Source: Collinsella sp. AF23-4AC
GTDB lineage: Bacteria > Actinomycetota > Coriobacteriia > Coriobacteriales > Coriobacteriaceae
Assembly: GCF_003462685.1 (NCBI RefSeq)
Contig: NZ_QRVE01000008.1
Span: 1-64,000 of the forward strand
Length of the DNA stretch: 64,000 nucleotides
Direction: 5' to 3'
Shown here in pieces: positions 37,386-46,115 of the stretch; the first letter of the stretch is position 1, and each line of letters begins with the position of its first letter. The notes below the pieces were generated by a model. The model saw nothing but the letters and a program-made list of their open reading frames with translations, was not told the DNA's origin and made no database searches. A program made the translations under genes and the position numbers.

Positions 37386-38306
37386 TTACATGAAGCCGCA
37401 GACGCGACCGATGATGCCGACGGCGAAGAGAGCCAGGATGATGACGATCGGGCTGACCTTCTTCTTGAGGAGCTTGCAGACCAGAAGGGTCAGGCACACG
37501 GCGGCAAGGCCGGGGATGAGCTGATCGAGGTTGGCCTGAAGCGTGGTGACCTTCACCGGGTCGAGTGCGTTGGCACCGACAGAGCTGTACATCGTCAATG
37601 CCTGCTTGATGCCCTCAGAACCGGCGGGCAGGTTGGCCCAGTCGATATAGGCGCCAGCGGACTGCGTGACCTTGGAGACGACCGGGGTGAAGGAGATGGA
37701 CACCCAGCGCTCGACCAGGGCGCCGATGATGAACATACCCAGGATGGAAGCACCCTCGGTGACCTTGCCCATCAGACCGCCGGAGAGGTCCTTGGCGATG
37801 GAGGAGCCGACCTTGTAGCCAAACTCCTGCGTGTACCACAGGAAGGCGTAACGGATGATGTTCCACGCGAAGAAGAACAGCAGCGGACCGGCGATGCTGC
37901 CGGACAGGGCCAGGGAAGCGCCCAGTGCGCCCAGAATCGGGCGAAGGGTGAACCAGAAGGCGGGGTCGCCGACGCCGGCGAGCGGGCCCATCATACCGAC
38001 CTTGACGCCCTGAATGGCGACGTCGTCAATCGGAGCACCGTTGGCGCGCTCCTCCTCGAGGGCGAGGGTAACGCCAATGACGGGGGCGGAAACATAGGGG
38101 TGGGTGTTATAGAACTCCAGGTGGCGCTTAAGAGCGGCAATCTGGTCATCCTTGCTGGTGTAGAGCTTCTTGATCGCAGGGATCATTGCGAAGCACCAGC
38201 CGCCGTTCTGCATACGCTCGTAGTTCCACGAGCCCTGAAGGAACTGATGACGGAAGCAAACCTTCTTACGGTCAGCCTTGGTGAGCTGAATCTTGTTCTC
38301 TGCCAT
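37386..38306 (-). CDS. manZ: PTS mannose-family IID component
   Basis: 306 residues, start MAENKIQLTKADRKKVCFRH at 38306. IID hallmarks include RHQFLQGSWNYERMQNGGW near the N-terminus and GPLAGVGDPAFWFTLRPIL in the middle, with C-terminal hydrophobic segments. With IIC it forms the membrane channel that imports mannose, glucose or related hexoses while phosphorylating them. It lies 16 bases after manY. Confidence 0.95.
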   Translation of the reverse strand: MAENKIQLTKADRKKVCFRHQFLQGSWNYERMQNGGWCFAMIPAIKKLYTSKDDQIAALKRHLEFYNTHPYVSAPVIGVTLALEEERANGAPIDDVAIQGVKVGMMGPLAGVGDPAFWFTLRPILGALGASLALSGSIAGPLLFFFAWNIIRYAFLWYTQEFGYKVGSSIAKDLSGGLMGKVTEGASILGMFIIGALVERWVSISFTPVVSKVTQSAGAYIDWANLPAGSEGIKQALTMYSSVGANALDPVKVTTLQANLDQLIPGLAAVCLTLLVCKLLKKKVSPIVIILALFAVGIIGRVCGFM

Positions 38307-38322
38307 ATGTATCACTCCCCTC

Positions 38323-39141
38323 CTACTCGTAATCGTTCAGAATGTCGCCGAGCGGGTCACCGGAGCCACCGCCCATGCCGCCACCCTGCTTGGCCAGATC
38401 CTTAAGGCCAAGGTAGATGAGGGCAAGGGAGATGCCGATGAGGCCAAGGGCGATCAGCGTGAGCTGAGGGATGGCAGCAAGGACAAAGCCGAGGATGAAG
38501 AACGGCCAGGTCTCCTTGGTGGCCATCATGTTGATGACCATGGCGTAACCGACGGAAGCGACCATGCCGCCGCCGACAGCCATGCCGCCGGACAGCCAAT
38601 CGGGCATAGCGTTAAGCGCGTTGGTAACGGCCTCGGCCGGGATGATGCACAGAAGTACTGCCGGGATGGCGATACGAACACCCTGCATGAGGATGCCGGC
38701 GTACTGCCAACGCTCGATGCCGGCGAAGTCGCCCTTCTCGGCGCAGGCGTCCATGCCGTGAACCATAGCGGTAGCCAGGGTACGGCAGATCATGGTCAGG
38801 AACAGACCAGCGACCGACAGCGGGACGGCGACGGCGATGGCGGCGGTAACGGCCTTGGCCGAATCGGTGGCGCCACCGTTGAGGGCGAGCACCATGATGA
38901 TCGAAGAAGCGACCGAGGCCAGAGCGGCGTCAGGCGCGACGGCGGCGCCGACGTTAGCCCAGCCAAGGGCCATCATCTGGAGCGAACCGCCCAGGAGGAT
39001 GCCCTCCTGAAGGTGACCGGTTACGAGACCGATAAGCGTGCATGCCACGAGCGGCTGATGGAACTGGAACTCATCCAGAATGCCTTCCATACCGGCAAGC
39101 AACGCGACAATCGCAACAAGCAGAATAGTGATTGCAGACAT
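38323..39141 (-). CDS. manY: PTS mannose-family IIC component
   Basis: 272 residues with about seven to nine membrane helices. It begins ITILLVAIVALLAGMEGILD and includes HQPLVACTLIGLVTGHLQEG and MALGWANVGAAVAPDAALAS, conserved in IIC(Man). C-terminus GGGMGGGSGDPLGDILNDYE. The membrane pore subunit paired with IID. Confidence 0.95.
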   Translation of the reverse strand: MSAITILLVAIVALLAGMEGILDEFQFHQPLVACTLIGLVTGHLQEGILLGGSLQMMALGWANVGAAVAPDAALASVASSIIMVLALNGGATDSAKAVTAAIAVAVPLSVAGLFLTMICRTLATAMVHGMDACAEKGDFAGIERWQYAGILMQGVRIAIPAVLLCIIPAEAVTNALNAMPDWLSGGMAVGGGMVASVGYAMVINMMATKETWPFFILGFVLAAIPQLTLIALGLIGISLALIYLGLKDLAKQGGGMGGGSGDPLGDILNDYE

Positions 39142-39159
39142 GTATCGGACCCTCCTTTA

Positions 39160-40149
39160 CTATGCTTGAGCGGCCAGTTCGGCCTTAGCTTTCTTCAACA
39201 TGGCGTCGAGATCCTCGGAGGAATCCGAAGGAACCTTGCGGACCTCGAACTTGACGCCCTTGGCCTTGAGAGCCTCGATGGTCTTGACATCGTCATCGCC
39301 CATGGCGACAGCGTTGGTGACGACGACCTTGCCCTTGGAGTGGGCCATGGAACCGATGTTGGCTTCCTTGATGTCGACGCCGGCCTCGATGGCCCTGAGC
39401 AGATCCTGCGGGTTCTCGAACAGCAGCATGGCCTTGGTGTCGCCAAAGCGCGTGTCCTTGACGACCTCGGCCATCTTCTTGATGGGCACGACGTTAGCAT
39501 GGACTCCCGGAGGGGCAGCCTGCTCAATCATGGTCTTGCGGAGCTCGTCGTGAGCAACGCCGTCGGAGACCACGATAATGCGGTTGGGGTTGATCTGCTT
39601 GGTCCACGTGGTGGCCACCTGACCATGCAGCAGACGGGTGTCGATACGGACGTGGGCGATCTTGATGTGCCCATCGCCGATGACCGTTCCCGGAGGAATG
39701 GCACCCGCAGGAGCAGCGGCGGCCGCAGCCGGCTTCTTCTCCTCGGGCTCCAGAGACTCGGGCTTGACGCGCACGCCGGCCTTAGCCTCAGTCACGAGAT
39801 GTTTTGCGATCGCATGTGCAGTGTTCTTTGCGTCAAAGCGCTGCGAATATGCCTCGATGAGCATAGGCAGGTTGACACCGGTGACGATAGCCCAGGAATC
39901 ATGGCCCTCGATGAGACCGCTGATCTGGTTGAAGGGCGTGCCGCCCCACAGATCAACGAGGAAGAGCACCTGCTCCTGGTCCTCGAAGGAAGCGACTGCT
40001 TCCTCGACCTTGGCTCGGAAGTCGTCGGGGCCCATGCTCGGCTCGAGCGAGACCACGGCTACAGACGGCTGATCGCCAAAGACCATCGAGCCCGTCTGCT
40101 TGATTCCAGCCGCCAAGTCACCATGGCTAGCAAGAACAATACTTACCAT
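39160..40149 (-). CDS. manX: PTS mannose-family IIAB component
   Basis: 329 residues. The N-terminal IIA domain has phospho-acceptor His in SIVLASHGDLAAG and the FLVDLWGGTPFNQ motif. An Ala/Pro-rich linker (~140-160) joins a C-terminal IIB domain with phospho-His in RIDTRLLHGQVATTW. It receives phosphate from HPr and passes it to the sugar. ATG at 40149 behind AAAGGAGG; a GTG one codon earlier is possible. First gene of manXYZ. Confidence 0.95.
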   Translation of the reverse strand: MVSIVLASHGDLAAGIKQTGSMVFGDQPSVAVVSLEPSMGPDDFRAKVEEAVASFEDQEQVLFLVDLWGGTPFNQISGLIEGHDSWAIVTGVNLPMLIEAYSQRFDAKNTAHAIAKHLVTEAKAGVRVKPESLEPEEKKPAAAAAAPAGAIPPGTVIGDGHIKIAHVRIDTRLLHGQVATTWTKQINPNRIIVVSDGVAHDELRKTMIEQAAPPGVHANVVPIKKMAEVVKDTRFGDTKAMLLFENPQDLLRAIEAGVDIKEANIGSMAHSKGKVVVTNAVAMGDDDVKTIEALKAKGVKFEVRKVPSDSSEDLDAMLKKAKAELAAQA

Positions 40150-40218
40150 CACATAACCTCCTTTTTGTCTACGTATTTCCTACACGACAAAAAAGAGTAT
40201 AGCCGCAAGCGTGGCTAA

Positions 40219-40260
40219 ATTATAGGAAAAAATGTGAACGGTTGGATTATTTGTTTAAAC
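40219..40260 (-). promoter_or_regulatory. manXYZ promoter region
   Basis: TATAAT at 40219-40224 (minus strand), 70 bases before manX, with a poor -35 (ATCCAA), which suggests an activator. TTGTTTAAAC at 40251-40260 is an imperfect palindrome that recurs beyond the insertion sequence at 41775-41784. Confidence 0.45.
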
Positions 40261-40363
40261 GTCCTGCTTTGTTACAAGTTGGTTACATCGCTGGTTTTCA
40301 GCTATTCCTCGCTAAACATAATTAGTTTGACCATCTTAGAAAACAGATATAAGCACAGCATTC

Positions 40364-41717
40364 GGCTTATAGGACAAAATGTGTGTCCCGATAGAACATC
40401 CGTTTCCATCCATTAATCCAGCCAGAACGGGTACGGGTCCCTGTGGTGGAGGTCCTCCCACACGGCCCTGTCGCCCCACTCCGGCCCTCCGTCCTCGCGC
40501 GACGGCGAGGCGGAGTAGACGCTGAACAGGAAGTCGATGTCCGCGTCGGTCGGCATCGCGGCGAGCTTCTCGCGCGCCGTCCTCGAGTCCCCGGAGTGCG
40601 CATGGCACCACCAGAACACCGCCTTCACGCGCTTGACCGACGTCAGCCCCCGGCGGTTGCGCAGGACGGCCCTCAGCTGCGAGTTCACCCCTCCCTCGAT
40701 CATGTTGTTGGTCGACGGCAGCGGTCCGGCCTTGGCCAGGGCGGGGTCGAGGTAGGTGAACAGCGTCCCCGCCGACACCAGCGACGACAGCGACGAGCGC
40801 GCCCGCCTCAGCCTCTCGTGGGTGTAGACCCTCCTGCCGTCCACCACGGTCCTGTCCTCCAGGAAGTCGGCCCAGAACCCGCACCAGTCGAGGTAGCGCT
40901 CGACCCAGAGCTCGGCCTGGTGCAGCGTCTCGATGCCCATGAGGTCGCGCGCGATGAGGTAGAGCTCGCGCCCCGCCTGGAGCTTCGGCCGCGTCGTCGT
41001 GTAGCGCTTGACCTGCGAGAAGGCGTGGAAGGTGCACCTCTGGACCCTGGTGCGCGGCCAGGTCTCGCGCACGGCCTTGGCGAACCCGCTCCCGCCGTCG
41101 GTGACGACCACCTCGGGCGCCGGGATCGGTGCCATGAGGGCCGACCACGCCCTCGAGTTCTCCGACCTGGCCATGTACCAGGAGACCACCCTCTCGCCGC
41201 TGCAGCATATGAGAACCACGAGGTCGCGCGCGACCCAGATCCCGTCGGCGTAGAGCACGCGGTGGAGCTCGCCGTCGGGGACGGGCATGGGCCAGACCTC
41301 CCAGAACTCGGCCGTCCTGCGCCTGAAGGACCGCCCGCCGCCCGGCATCGCGGCCTGCGAGTCCTTCGAGAGGAGCCACCCGAGGAACTCCTCGAGCCTC
41401 GCCGCCGTGTCGTCGTACCTCAGCGTCGTCGACGCGCCGCAGGCCGTGCACCTCCACCGCTGGGACCCCGATGAGGTCCTGCCGTTGCGCTTGGTCCGAC
41501 CGCCGCAGTAGGGGCAATAAACGGCCTTCATGGGCACCTCTTCCGAAAGGGTGTTTAACGGTTCCGGAAAAGGGTATCTACCGGCGGGAACGATAGGCAA
41601 CCGGACACACATTCTGTCCGGGCGGTTAAAAGCGGGCACGGAATTTAAACGGCTGAAAAAGGGGCATCGACCTGCGCCGATGCCCCTAAAGTGGACACAC
41701 ATTTTGTCCTATAAGCC
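40364..41717 (-). mobile_element. IS256-family (IS1249-like) insertion sequence, complete
   Basis: 1354 bp bounded by perfect 25-bp terminal inverted repeats (40364-40388 and 41693-41717; outer end GGCTTATAGGACAAAATGTG). The flanks carry an 8-bp target duplication, CAGCATTC, at 40356-40363 and 41718-41725. A hairpin GGGGCATCG...CGATGCCCC lies just inside the right end, probably shielding the transposase from outside transcription. An internal imperfect copy of the end (GGACACACATTCTGTCC) lies near 41590. It is inserted about 140 bp upstream of the manX TATAAT. Intact ends, duplication and reading frame suggest recent movement. Confidence 0.96.
40413..41531 (-). CDS. IS1249-type transposase (IS256 family)
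   Basis: 372 residues. An N-terminal zinc ribbon (CPYCGGRTKRNGRT...WRCTACGAS) is followed by an RNase H-like DDE core: YADGIWVARDLVVLICC holds the first Asp, VVVTDGGSGFAKA the second, and a Glu in the STNNMIEGGVNSQLR segment. The HAFSQVKRY motif is typical of mutator-like transposases. ATG at 41531 (MKAVYCPYCGGRT) behind a GGAAGAGG-like site. The gene is very GC-rich compared with its AT-rich surroundings. Confidence 0.93.
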   Translation of the reverse strand: MKAVYCPYCGGRTKRNGRTSSGSQRWRCTACGASTTLRYDDTAARLEEFLGWLLSKDSQAAMPGGGRSFRRRTAEFWEVWPMPVPDGELHRVLYADGIWVARDLVVLICCSGERVVSWYMARSENSRAWSALMAPIPAPEVVVTDGGSGFAKAVRETWPRTRVQRCTFHAFSQVKRYTTTRPKLQAGRELYLIARDLMGIETLHQAELWVERYLDWCGFWADFLEDRTVVDGRRVYTHERLRRARSSLSSLVSAGTLFTYLDPALAKAGPLPSTNNMIEGGVNSQLRAVLRNRRGLTSVKRVKAVFWWCHAHSGDSRTAREKLAAMPTDADIDFLFSVYSASPSREDGGPEWGDRAVWEDLHHRDPYPFWLD

Positions 41718-41840
41718 CAGCATTCATTAATACCGATTTAAATCGGATAAGAACCTGCTTGACTCTTCGATATTTTGTTTAAACAGACGTGACTTGACTA
41801 ATTTCGTTAGTTATGCTTTAGCAAACCGTCAAAATAGAAT

Positions 41841-41894
41841 AGTCATTGGGGACGTTCTTTAATGACTAGTCGTTTAAGAACGTCCCCAATGACT
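41841..41894. repeat. Palindrome 'GACGTTCTTTAA', copy 2 (full element)
   Basis: Arms AGTCATTGGGGACGTTCTTT... and ...AAGAACGTCCCCAATGACT are near-perfect complements across 54 bases. The inner 34 bases equal the element at 36825. It sits against the hypA stop and may serve as its terminator. Confidence 0.85.
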
Positions 41895-41897
41895 AAG

Positions 41898-42326
41898 TTA
41901 GGCGATGTGGAGGGGGTTGGCGGCGTCGACGGCATCGGGGGCGTCGGAGAGGCCGTCGGGGGCAGCGTCTGCCGGGTCCTCGTCGGGGGTCTCGATCTGC
42001 TTGATCATGACCTCCTGGCCCTGCAGCAGGTATGTCTCGCCGCTGCCGCAATAAGGGCAGGTCTTGCCGTGCTCGACCGTCGCGTAGTCGCGGCCGCACG
42101 CCTCGCAATGTGTCACGGCTTCAACGGGCTCCACGATAAGCTCCGAGCCCTCGGTGATAGGCTTTTTATCCGCTGCCCAGCGCCAAGCGTCGAGCAGCAA
42201 GTCGGGAACGACGCCCGAGACCTCGCCCAACAGCAACGTCACGCTCGAAACGCGACTTACGCCGTTGGCGCGAGCCACATTCTCGACATCGCGAATGATG
42301 TGATAGACGATTCCCAATTCATGCAA
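41898..42326 (-). CDS. hypA: Hydrogenase nickel-incorporation protein HypA
   Basis: 142 residues. HypA must begin Met-His-Glu, as His2 and the N-terminus bind nickel. That sequence appears as TTG-CAT-GAA (LHELGIVYHIIRDVE), so TTG at 42326 is the start, with GAAAGGG upstream; the frame is open 30 codons further with unrelated Arg-rich text. Zinc site CEAC...CPYC near 75-95. A 30-residue acidic tail (TPDEDPADAAPDGLSDAPDA) is extra. It delivers nickel to [NiFe] hydrogenase or urease. No other hyp or hydrogenase genes lie in the window, so it is an orphan here. Confidence 0.9.
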   Translation of the reverse strand: MHELGIVYHIIRDVENVARANGVSRVSSVTLLLGEVSGVVPDLLLDAWRWAADKKPITEGSELIVEPVEAVTHCEACGRDYATVEHGKTCPYCGSGETYLLQGQEVMIKQIETPDEDPADAAPDGLSDAPDAVDAANPLHIA

Positions 42327-42422
42327 GGCGAAACCCTTTCTGCAGAGGTTGATTCGATGCAAACTCAAAGCAAGGGGACGGCGAAATCTAGTCTGCGCCG
42401 TCCCCTTACCCGCCATGGTTAC

Positions 42423-45200
42423 CTATTTTCGACCGAACTTAATCTTGATGGCGCGCTTCAAAGCATACTTGCCCAGGCTTGGGAGCTTTTGCTCGTATTT
42501 GACCATCGTTGAGCACTCGGGGCGGTCGCGATCCAGATGGATGGCGTCGAATGCGCACTTGGTGGTGCACAGGCCGCAGCCGATGCACTTGTTGGGGTCG
42601 ACGATCGAGGCACCGCAACCCAGGCAACGGGCGGTCTCGGCGCGCACCTGCTCCTCGGTAAAGGTCTCGACGTACTCGCTAAACGGCGCGGCCTTCTCGC
42701 GCTCGCGGTCCACATGGGCAACCTCGCGGCTCGCGTTGTCGTAGCTCTCGATCACGACGTCGTCGCGGTCAAGCGCGGTGTAGCGGCGCTGGTTGCGGCC
42801 GATCGTGAGCGTGGAGCCCGGCTGCACAAAGCGGTGGATGGACACGGCGGCCTCGTGACCGGCGGCGATGGCATCGATGGCAAAACTCGGACCGGTGTAG
42901 ACGTCGCCGCCCACAAAGATGTCTGGCTCGGCGGTCTGGTAGGTCCGAGGATCGGCAAGGGCACCCTGACCGCGGCCAAGCTCCACCTTGGAGCCAGCCA
43001 GCAGGTCGCCCCACACAATGGACTGGCCGATGGACATGACCACGCGGTCGGCATCGACACGACGCAGGTCGTTCTCGTCGTACTCGGGCGCAAAACGGCC
43101 CTCGTCGTCAAAGACACGCGTGCAGCGCTTGAAGGTGATGCCGCGCACATGACCGGCCTCGTCCAGGTGAACCTCCTTGGGGCCCCAACCGCAGCTGATG
43201 TGCACGCCGTCCTCGATGGCCTCGCGACGCTCCTCCTCGCTGGCGGGCATCTGGGCCTCACTCTCCAGGCAGAACATCTCAACGTGCTCGGAACCCAAAC
43301 GGCAGGCGTTGCGCGCGACATCGATAGCAACGTTGCCGCCGCCCACCACAATGGTGCGGCCGGGCAGCGCGTCGATCTTGCCGCTGTTAACCTCGCGAAG
43401 GAAGTCGACGGCCACGGTCACGTCCTCGGCATCCTCGCCCGGAATGCCGGCAAGGCGGCCGCCCTGGCAGCCAATGGCAACGTAGAAGGCCTTAAAGCCC
43501 TGCGCGCGCAGCTCGTCGAGCGTCACGTCGCGACCGACTTCCACGCCATAGCGGAACTCGGCACCCATCAGGCGAATAACCTCGACCTCGGCCTCGATAA
43601 CATCCTTCTGCAGCTTAAAGCTGGGAATGCCGTAGGTGAGCATGCCGCCCGGGCGCTCATTCTTCTCGAACACGACGGGTTTGTAGCCCTTCTCGGCCAG
43701 GTAGAAAGCGCAGGACAGACCGGCCGGACCGGCGCCGATGATGGCGATCTTCTGGTCGAAGCCGCCGGCACGCGTCGGGGTCACCACAGGTGGGACATAG
43801 CGGGTCGCGGCGTCCAGATCGCGCTGGGCGATAAACTTCTTGACCTCGTCGATGGCCACGGCCTCGTCCACGCGACCACGGGTGCAGGCGTCCTCGCAGC
43901 GGCGGTTGCACACACGGCCGCAGATAGCGGGCAGCGGGTTCTCGCGCTTAATGAGTGCCAGTGCCTCGTCATAGCGACCCTGAGCCGCGAGCTTCAAATA
44001 GCCCTGAACGGCGACATGCGCGGGGCAAGCCGTCTTGCAGGGCGCGGTGCCGGACTCATGCGTCTCGATGCGGTTGTCATTGCGGTAGTTGGGCGACCAC
44101 TTGGTGTGGTCCCACTTGGTAGCGTCGGGCAGCTCCTGGCGCGGATACTCGGGCACCTGTCCGCCGGCCTTTTTGCTGCAGAGCTTCTGGCCCAGCTTGG
44201 CGGCGCCGGCCGGGCACACCTCAACGCAGCGACCGCAGGCCACGCACTTGTCCTTCTCGACCTTGGCGACATAGGCCGAGCGCGACAGGTTGGGCGTGTT
44301 GAACAGCTGCGAGGTGCGCAGGGCGTAGCACACGTTGACGTTGCAGTTGCAGATGGCGAAGATTTTGTTCTCACCGTCAATGTTGGTGATCTGGTGCACA
44401 AAGCCGTTGTCCTCGGCCTGGCGCAAGATGTCGTAAACCTCGTCGCGGGTCACGTAATGGCCACGATCGGTCTCGACCACGTAGTCGGCCATATCGCCCA
44501 CGGCAATGCACCAGTCGGCCGGGTCATCGGCGCAGCCCTCGCCCATCACGCGACGGCTCGCGCGGCAGCTGCAGGTGCTGGCGGCATACTTACCCTCGTA
44601 TTTGTCGAGCCAATGCTCGATATGCTCAATAGGCACCGAGGTGCTTGCGGCGTCAATGGCCTTCTCGACCGGAATGACGTGCATGCCGATACCGGCGCCT
44701 CCGGGCGGCACCATCGGCGTGGCGCGGGACAGCGGGCCCTTGGATGCCTGTTCAAAGAACTTGGCATAGACCGGGTGCTCCTCGAGCTGGCTCACGCGCA
44801 TGTTGAGGAACTCGGCGGAACCCGGCACCAGCATGGGCAGCACCCACTGCTTGGCGCGCTCGGGGTTTTCCCAGTTGTACTCGAGCAGACCCGTGTAGCT
44901 CATGTCGTCGAGCATCTTCTCGATATCGGCTTCGGGCATGCCGGTGAGCTTGACCATCTCGGGCAGCGTATAGGGACGGCGCATCTTCATCTTGCAGAGC
45001 ACTTCGGCCTGCTCGTCGGTTGCGGCCTCGGCAAACGACCAGTACTCGTAGCCCAGCAGCTCGTCGCGATGCAGCAGACGGTTGGTGCAGTGCTCGCACA
45101 GCTTGACGATTGCCTCGCGCGGATGCTCCGGCAGCGGCGGCACGAACTCCGAACCGATATCGGGCTCGGTGTAGCTAATTCCCGGTCCGTTGAGAATCAT
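42423..45200 (-). CDS. Multidomain FAD/NAD(P) and iron-sulfur oxidoreductase (GltD-like)
   Basis: 925 residues. The first ~300 residues form a domain with a Cys-rich patch (STCSCRASRRVMGEGCADDP; CNCNVNVCYA) and a ferredoxin motif CVACGRCVEVCP. The central part is a glutamate-synthase-small-subunit-like module: N-terminal cysteines (CKTACPAHVAVQGY; CGRVCNRRCEDAC), FAD site IAIIGAGPAGLSCAFYLA, NAD(P) site TIVVGGGNVAIDVA and the closing IFVGGDVYTGPSFAIDAIA. The C-terminus has a further ferredoxin module, CLGCG and CIGCGLCTTKCAF. ATG at 45200 behind AGAAGGGA. Divergent from a TetR regulator and a membrane protein. Substrate unknown; probably an NAD(P)H-linked electron-transfer reductase. Confidence 0.85.
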   Translation of the reverse strand: MILNGPGISYTEPDIGSEFVPPLPEHPREAIVKLCEHCTNRLLHRDELLGYEYWSFAEAATDEQAEVLCKMKMRRPYTLPEMVKLTGMPEADIEKMLDDMSYTGLLEYNWENPERAKQWVLPMLVPGSAEFLNMRVSQLEEHPVYAKFFEQASKGPLSRATPMVPPGGAGIGMHVIPVEKAIDAASTSVPIEHIEHWLDKYEGKYAASTCSCRASRRVMGEGCADDPADWCIAVGDMADYVVETDRGHYVTRDEVYDILRQAEDNGFVHQITNIDGENKIFAICNCNVNVCYALRTSQLFNTPNLSRSAYVAKVEKDKCVACGRCVEVCPAGAAKLGQKLCSKKAGGQVPEYPRQELPDATKWDHTKWSPNYRNDNRIETHESGTAPCKTACPAHVAVQGYLKLAAQGRYDEALALIKRENPLPAICGRVCNRRCEDACTRGRVDEAVAIDEVKKFIAQRDLDAATRYVPPVVTPTRAGGFDQKIAIIGAGPAGLSCAFYLAEKGYKPVVFEKNERPGGMLTYGIPSFKLQKDVIEAEVEVIRLMGAEFRYGVEVGRDVTLDELRAQGFKAFYVAIGCQGGRLAGIPGEDAEDVTVAVDFLREVNSGKIDALPGRTIVVGGGNVAIDVARNACRLGSEHVEMFCLESEAQMPASEEERREAIEDGVHISCGWGPKEVHLDEAGHVRGITFKRCTRVFDDEGRFAPEYDENDLRRVDADRVVMSIGQSIVWGDLLAGSKVELGRGQGALADPRTYQTAEPDIFVGGDVYTGPSFAIDAIAAGHEAAVSIHRFVQPGSTLTIGRNQRRYTALDRDDVVIESYDNASREVAHVDREREKAAPFSEYVETFTEEQVRAETARCLGCGASIVDPNKCIGCGLCTTKCAFDAIHLDRDRPECSTMVKYEQKLPSLGKYALKRAIKIKFGRK

Positions 45201-45293
45201 GGTTGTCCCTTCTCTTGCCGCAGCCCGACGAGGCCGCGGCACCCCTCTTTTTTTGCAGGCCGGGCATGCCCCCATGCCGTTCACCCGCCATTG

Positions 45294-45308
45294 TTGACAT
45301 TGTGTCAA
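45294..45308. promoter_or_regulatory. TetR operator candidate 1
   Basis: Perfect 15-bp palindrome TTGACA-TTG-TGTCAA in the divergent region between the oxidoreductase and the TetR gene. Confidence 0.7.
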
Positions 45309-45316
45309 AAATAGTA

Positions 45317-45331
45317 TTGACGAACCGTCAA
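45317..45331. promoter_or_regulatory. TetR operator candidate 2
   Basis: Perfect 15-bp palindrome TTGACG-AAC-CGTCAA, centred 23 bp from the first (about two helical turns). Same half-site TTGAC(A/G). A weaker half-like GGCGAACGGTC follows near 45350. TTGAC(A/G) could also serve as a -35 element. Confidence 0.7.
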
Positions 45332-45389
45332 CAATATTCAAGACTGTTAGGCGAACGGTCCGGCAAAAGAGGATGAAAGGCGGCAAAAC

Positions 45390-46052
45390 ATGGGCAACAA
45401 CGCAGCAGGTACCTCTGTGGTCGATGCCGTCCCCGCATCCGATAGCGCGGCAAAGCGCCTGACGGGCGACGAACGCCGTCGCGAGATCCTCGATGCCGTG
45501 CGCACCGTAAGCTCCGAGTTGGGCGTGTCCCACCTATCGGTATCGGCTGTGACCAAGCGAGCCGGCTGCACGCGTTCATTGTTCTACCACTACTTTGCCG
45601 ATATGGACGCCGCCGTCACCGCTGTCATGGACGAGGCAATCGACGGCTTTATCTCCGAGCTCGAGCAGTGGAACGCCGGCCGCACCGTCGGCGATATCGA
45701 GGGCGCGCTCGACACCGTCGCCCCGCTCTTTAAGCGTCTGGTCGCCAGCGGCCACGAACTGCCGAGTACGCTCACCTCAAGCAGTGGCGCGCTCTACGGC
45801 GGCTTTTTGCACAACGTGGTTCAGCGAGTGGCTCAGTACATCTGCGACACCACCGTGGTGGATTTTGTCGCCCATCATGAGCTACGCATCGACCATGTCT
45901 ACGAGACGTTCTACACCCTCATCATGGGACTGTTGATGTATATCCGCACGCACCCCGATGTGCCCGACGAGACGGTCAAGGAAATCATCGCCTCGACACT
46001 CCACATCGAGGGCTATACCGCCAAGTATCCGGAGCGCAAGCCCCAGAACTGA
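45390..46052 (+). CDS. TetR-family transcriptional regulator
   Basis: 220 residues. The N-terminal HTH is at ~28-75 (RRREILDAVRTVSSELGVSH...VTKRAGCTRSLFYHYFADMD), the standard TetR motif with the YHYF end. The C-terminal helical ligand domain is unlike named subfamilies. AAAGGCGG lies before the ATG. It precedes the membrane-protein gene by 63 bp and is divergent from the oxidoreductase; two palindromes in the shared upstream region are its likely operators, giving autoregulation and control of both transcripts. Confidence 0.93.
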   Translation: MGNNAAGTSVVDAVPASDSAAKRLTGDERRREILDAVRTVSSELGVSHLSVSAVTKRAGCTRSLFYHYFADMDAAVTAVMDEAIDGFISELEQWNAGRTVGDIEGALDTVAPLFKRLVASGHELPSTLTSSSGALYGGFLHNVVQRVAQYICDTTVVDFVAHHELRIDHVYETFYTLIMGLLMYIRTHPDVPDETVKEIIASTLHIEGYTAKYPERKPQN

Positions 46053-46115
46053 CGACATTTGGCCAAACTGCCCGCGATCGGAAGAGGGGCCGCGGGCGTG
46101 TGAAAGGAGAGCAGC

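Noticed and set aside
42537..45314. 925-codon open frame antisense to the oxidoreductase
   Set aside because: Mirror of a real gene caused by codon bias; no motif or ribosome site.
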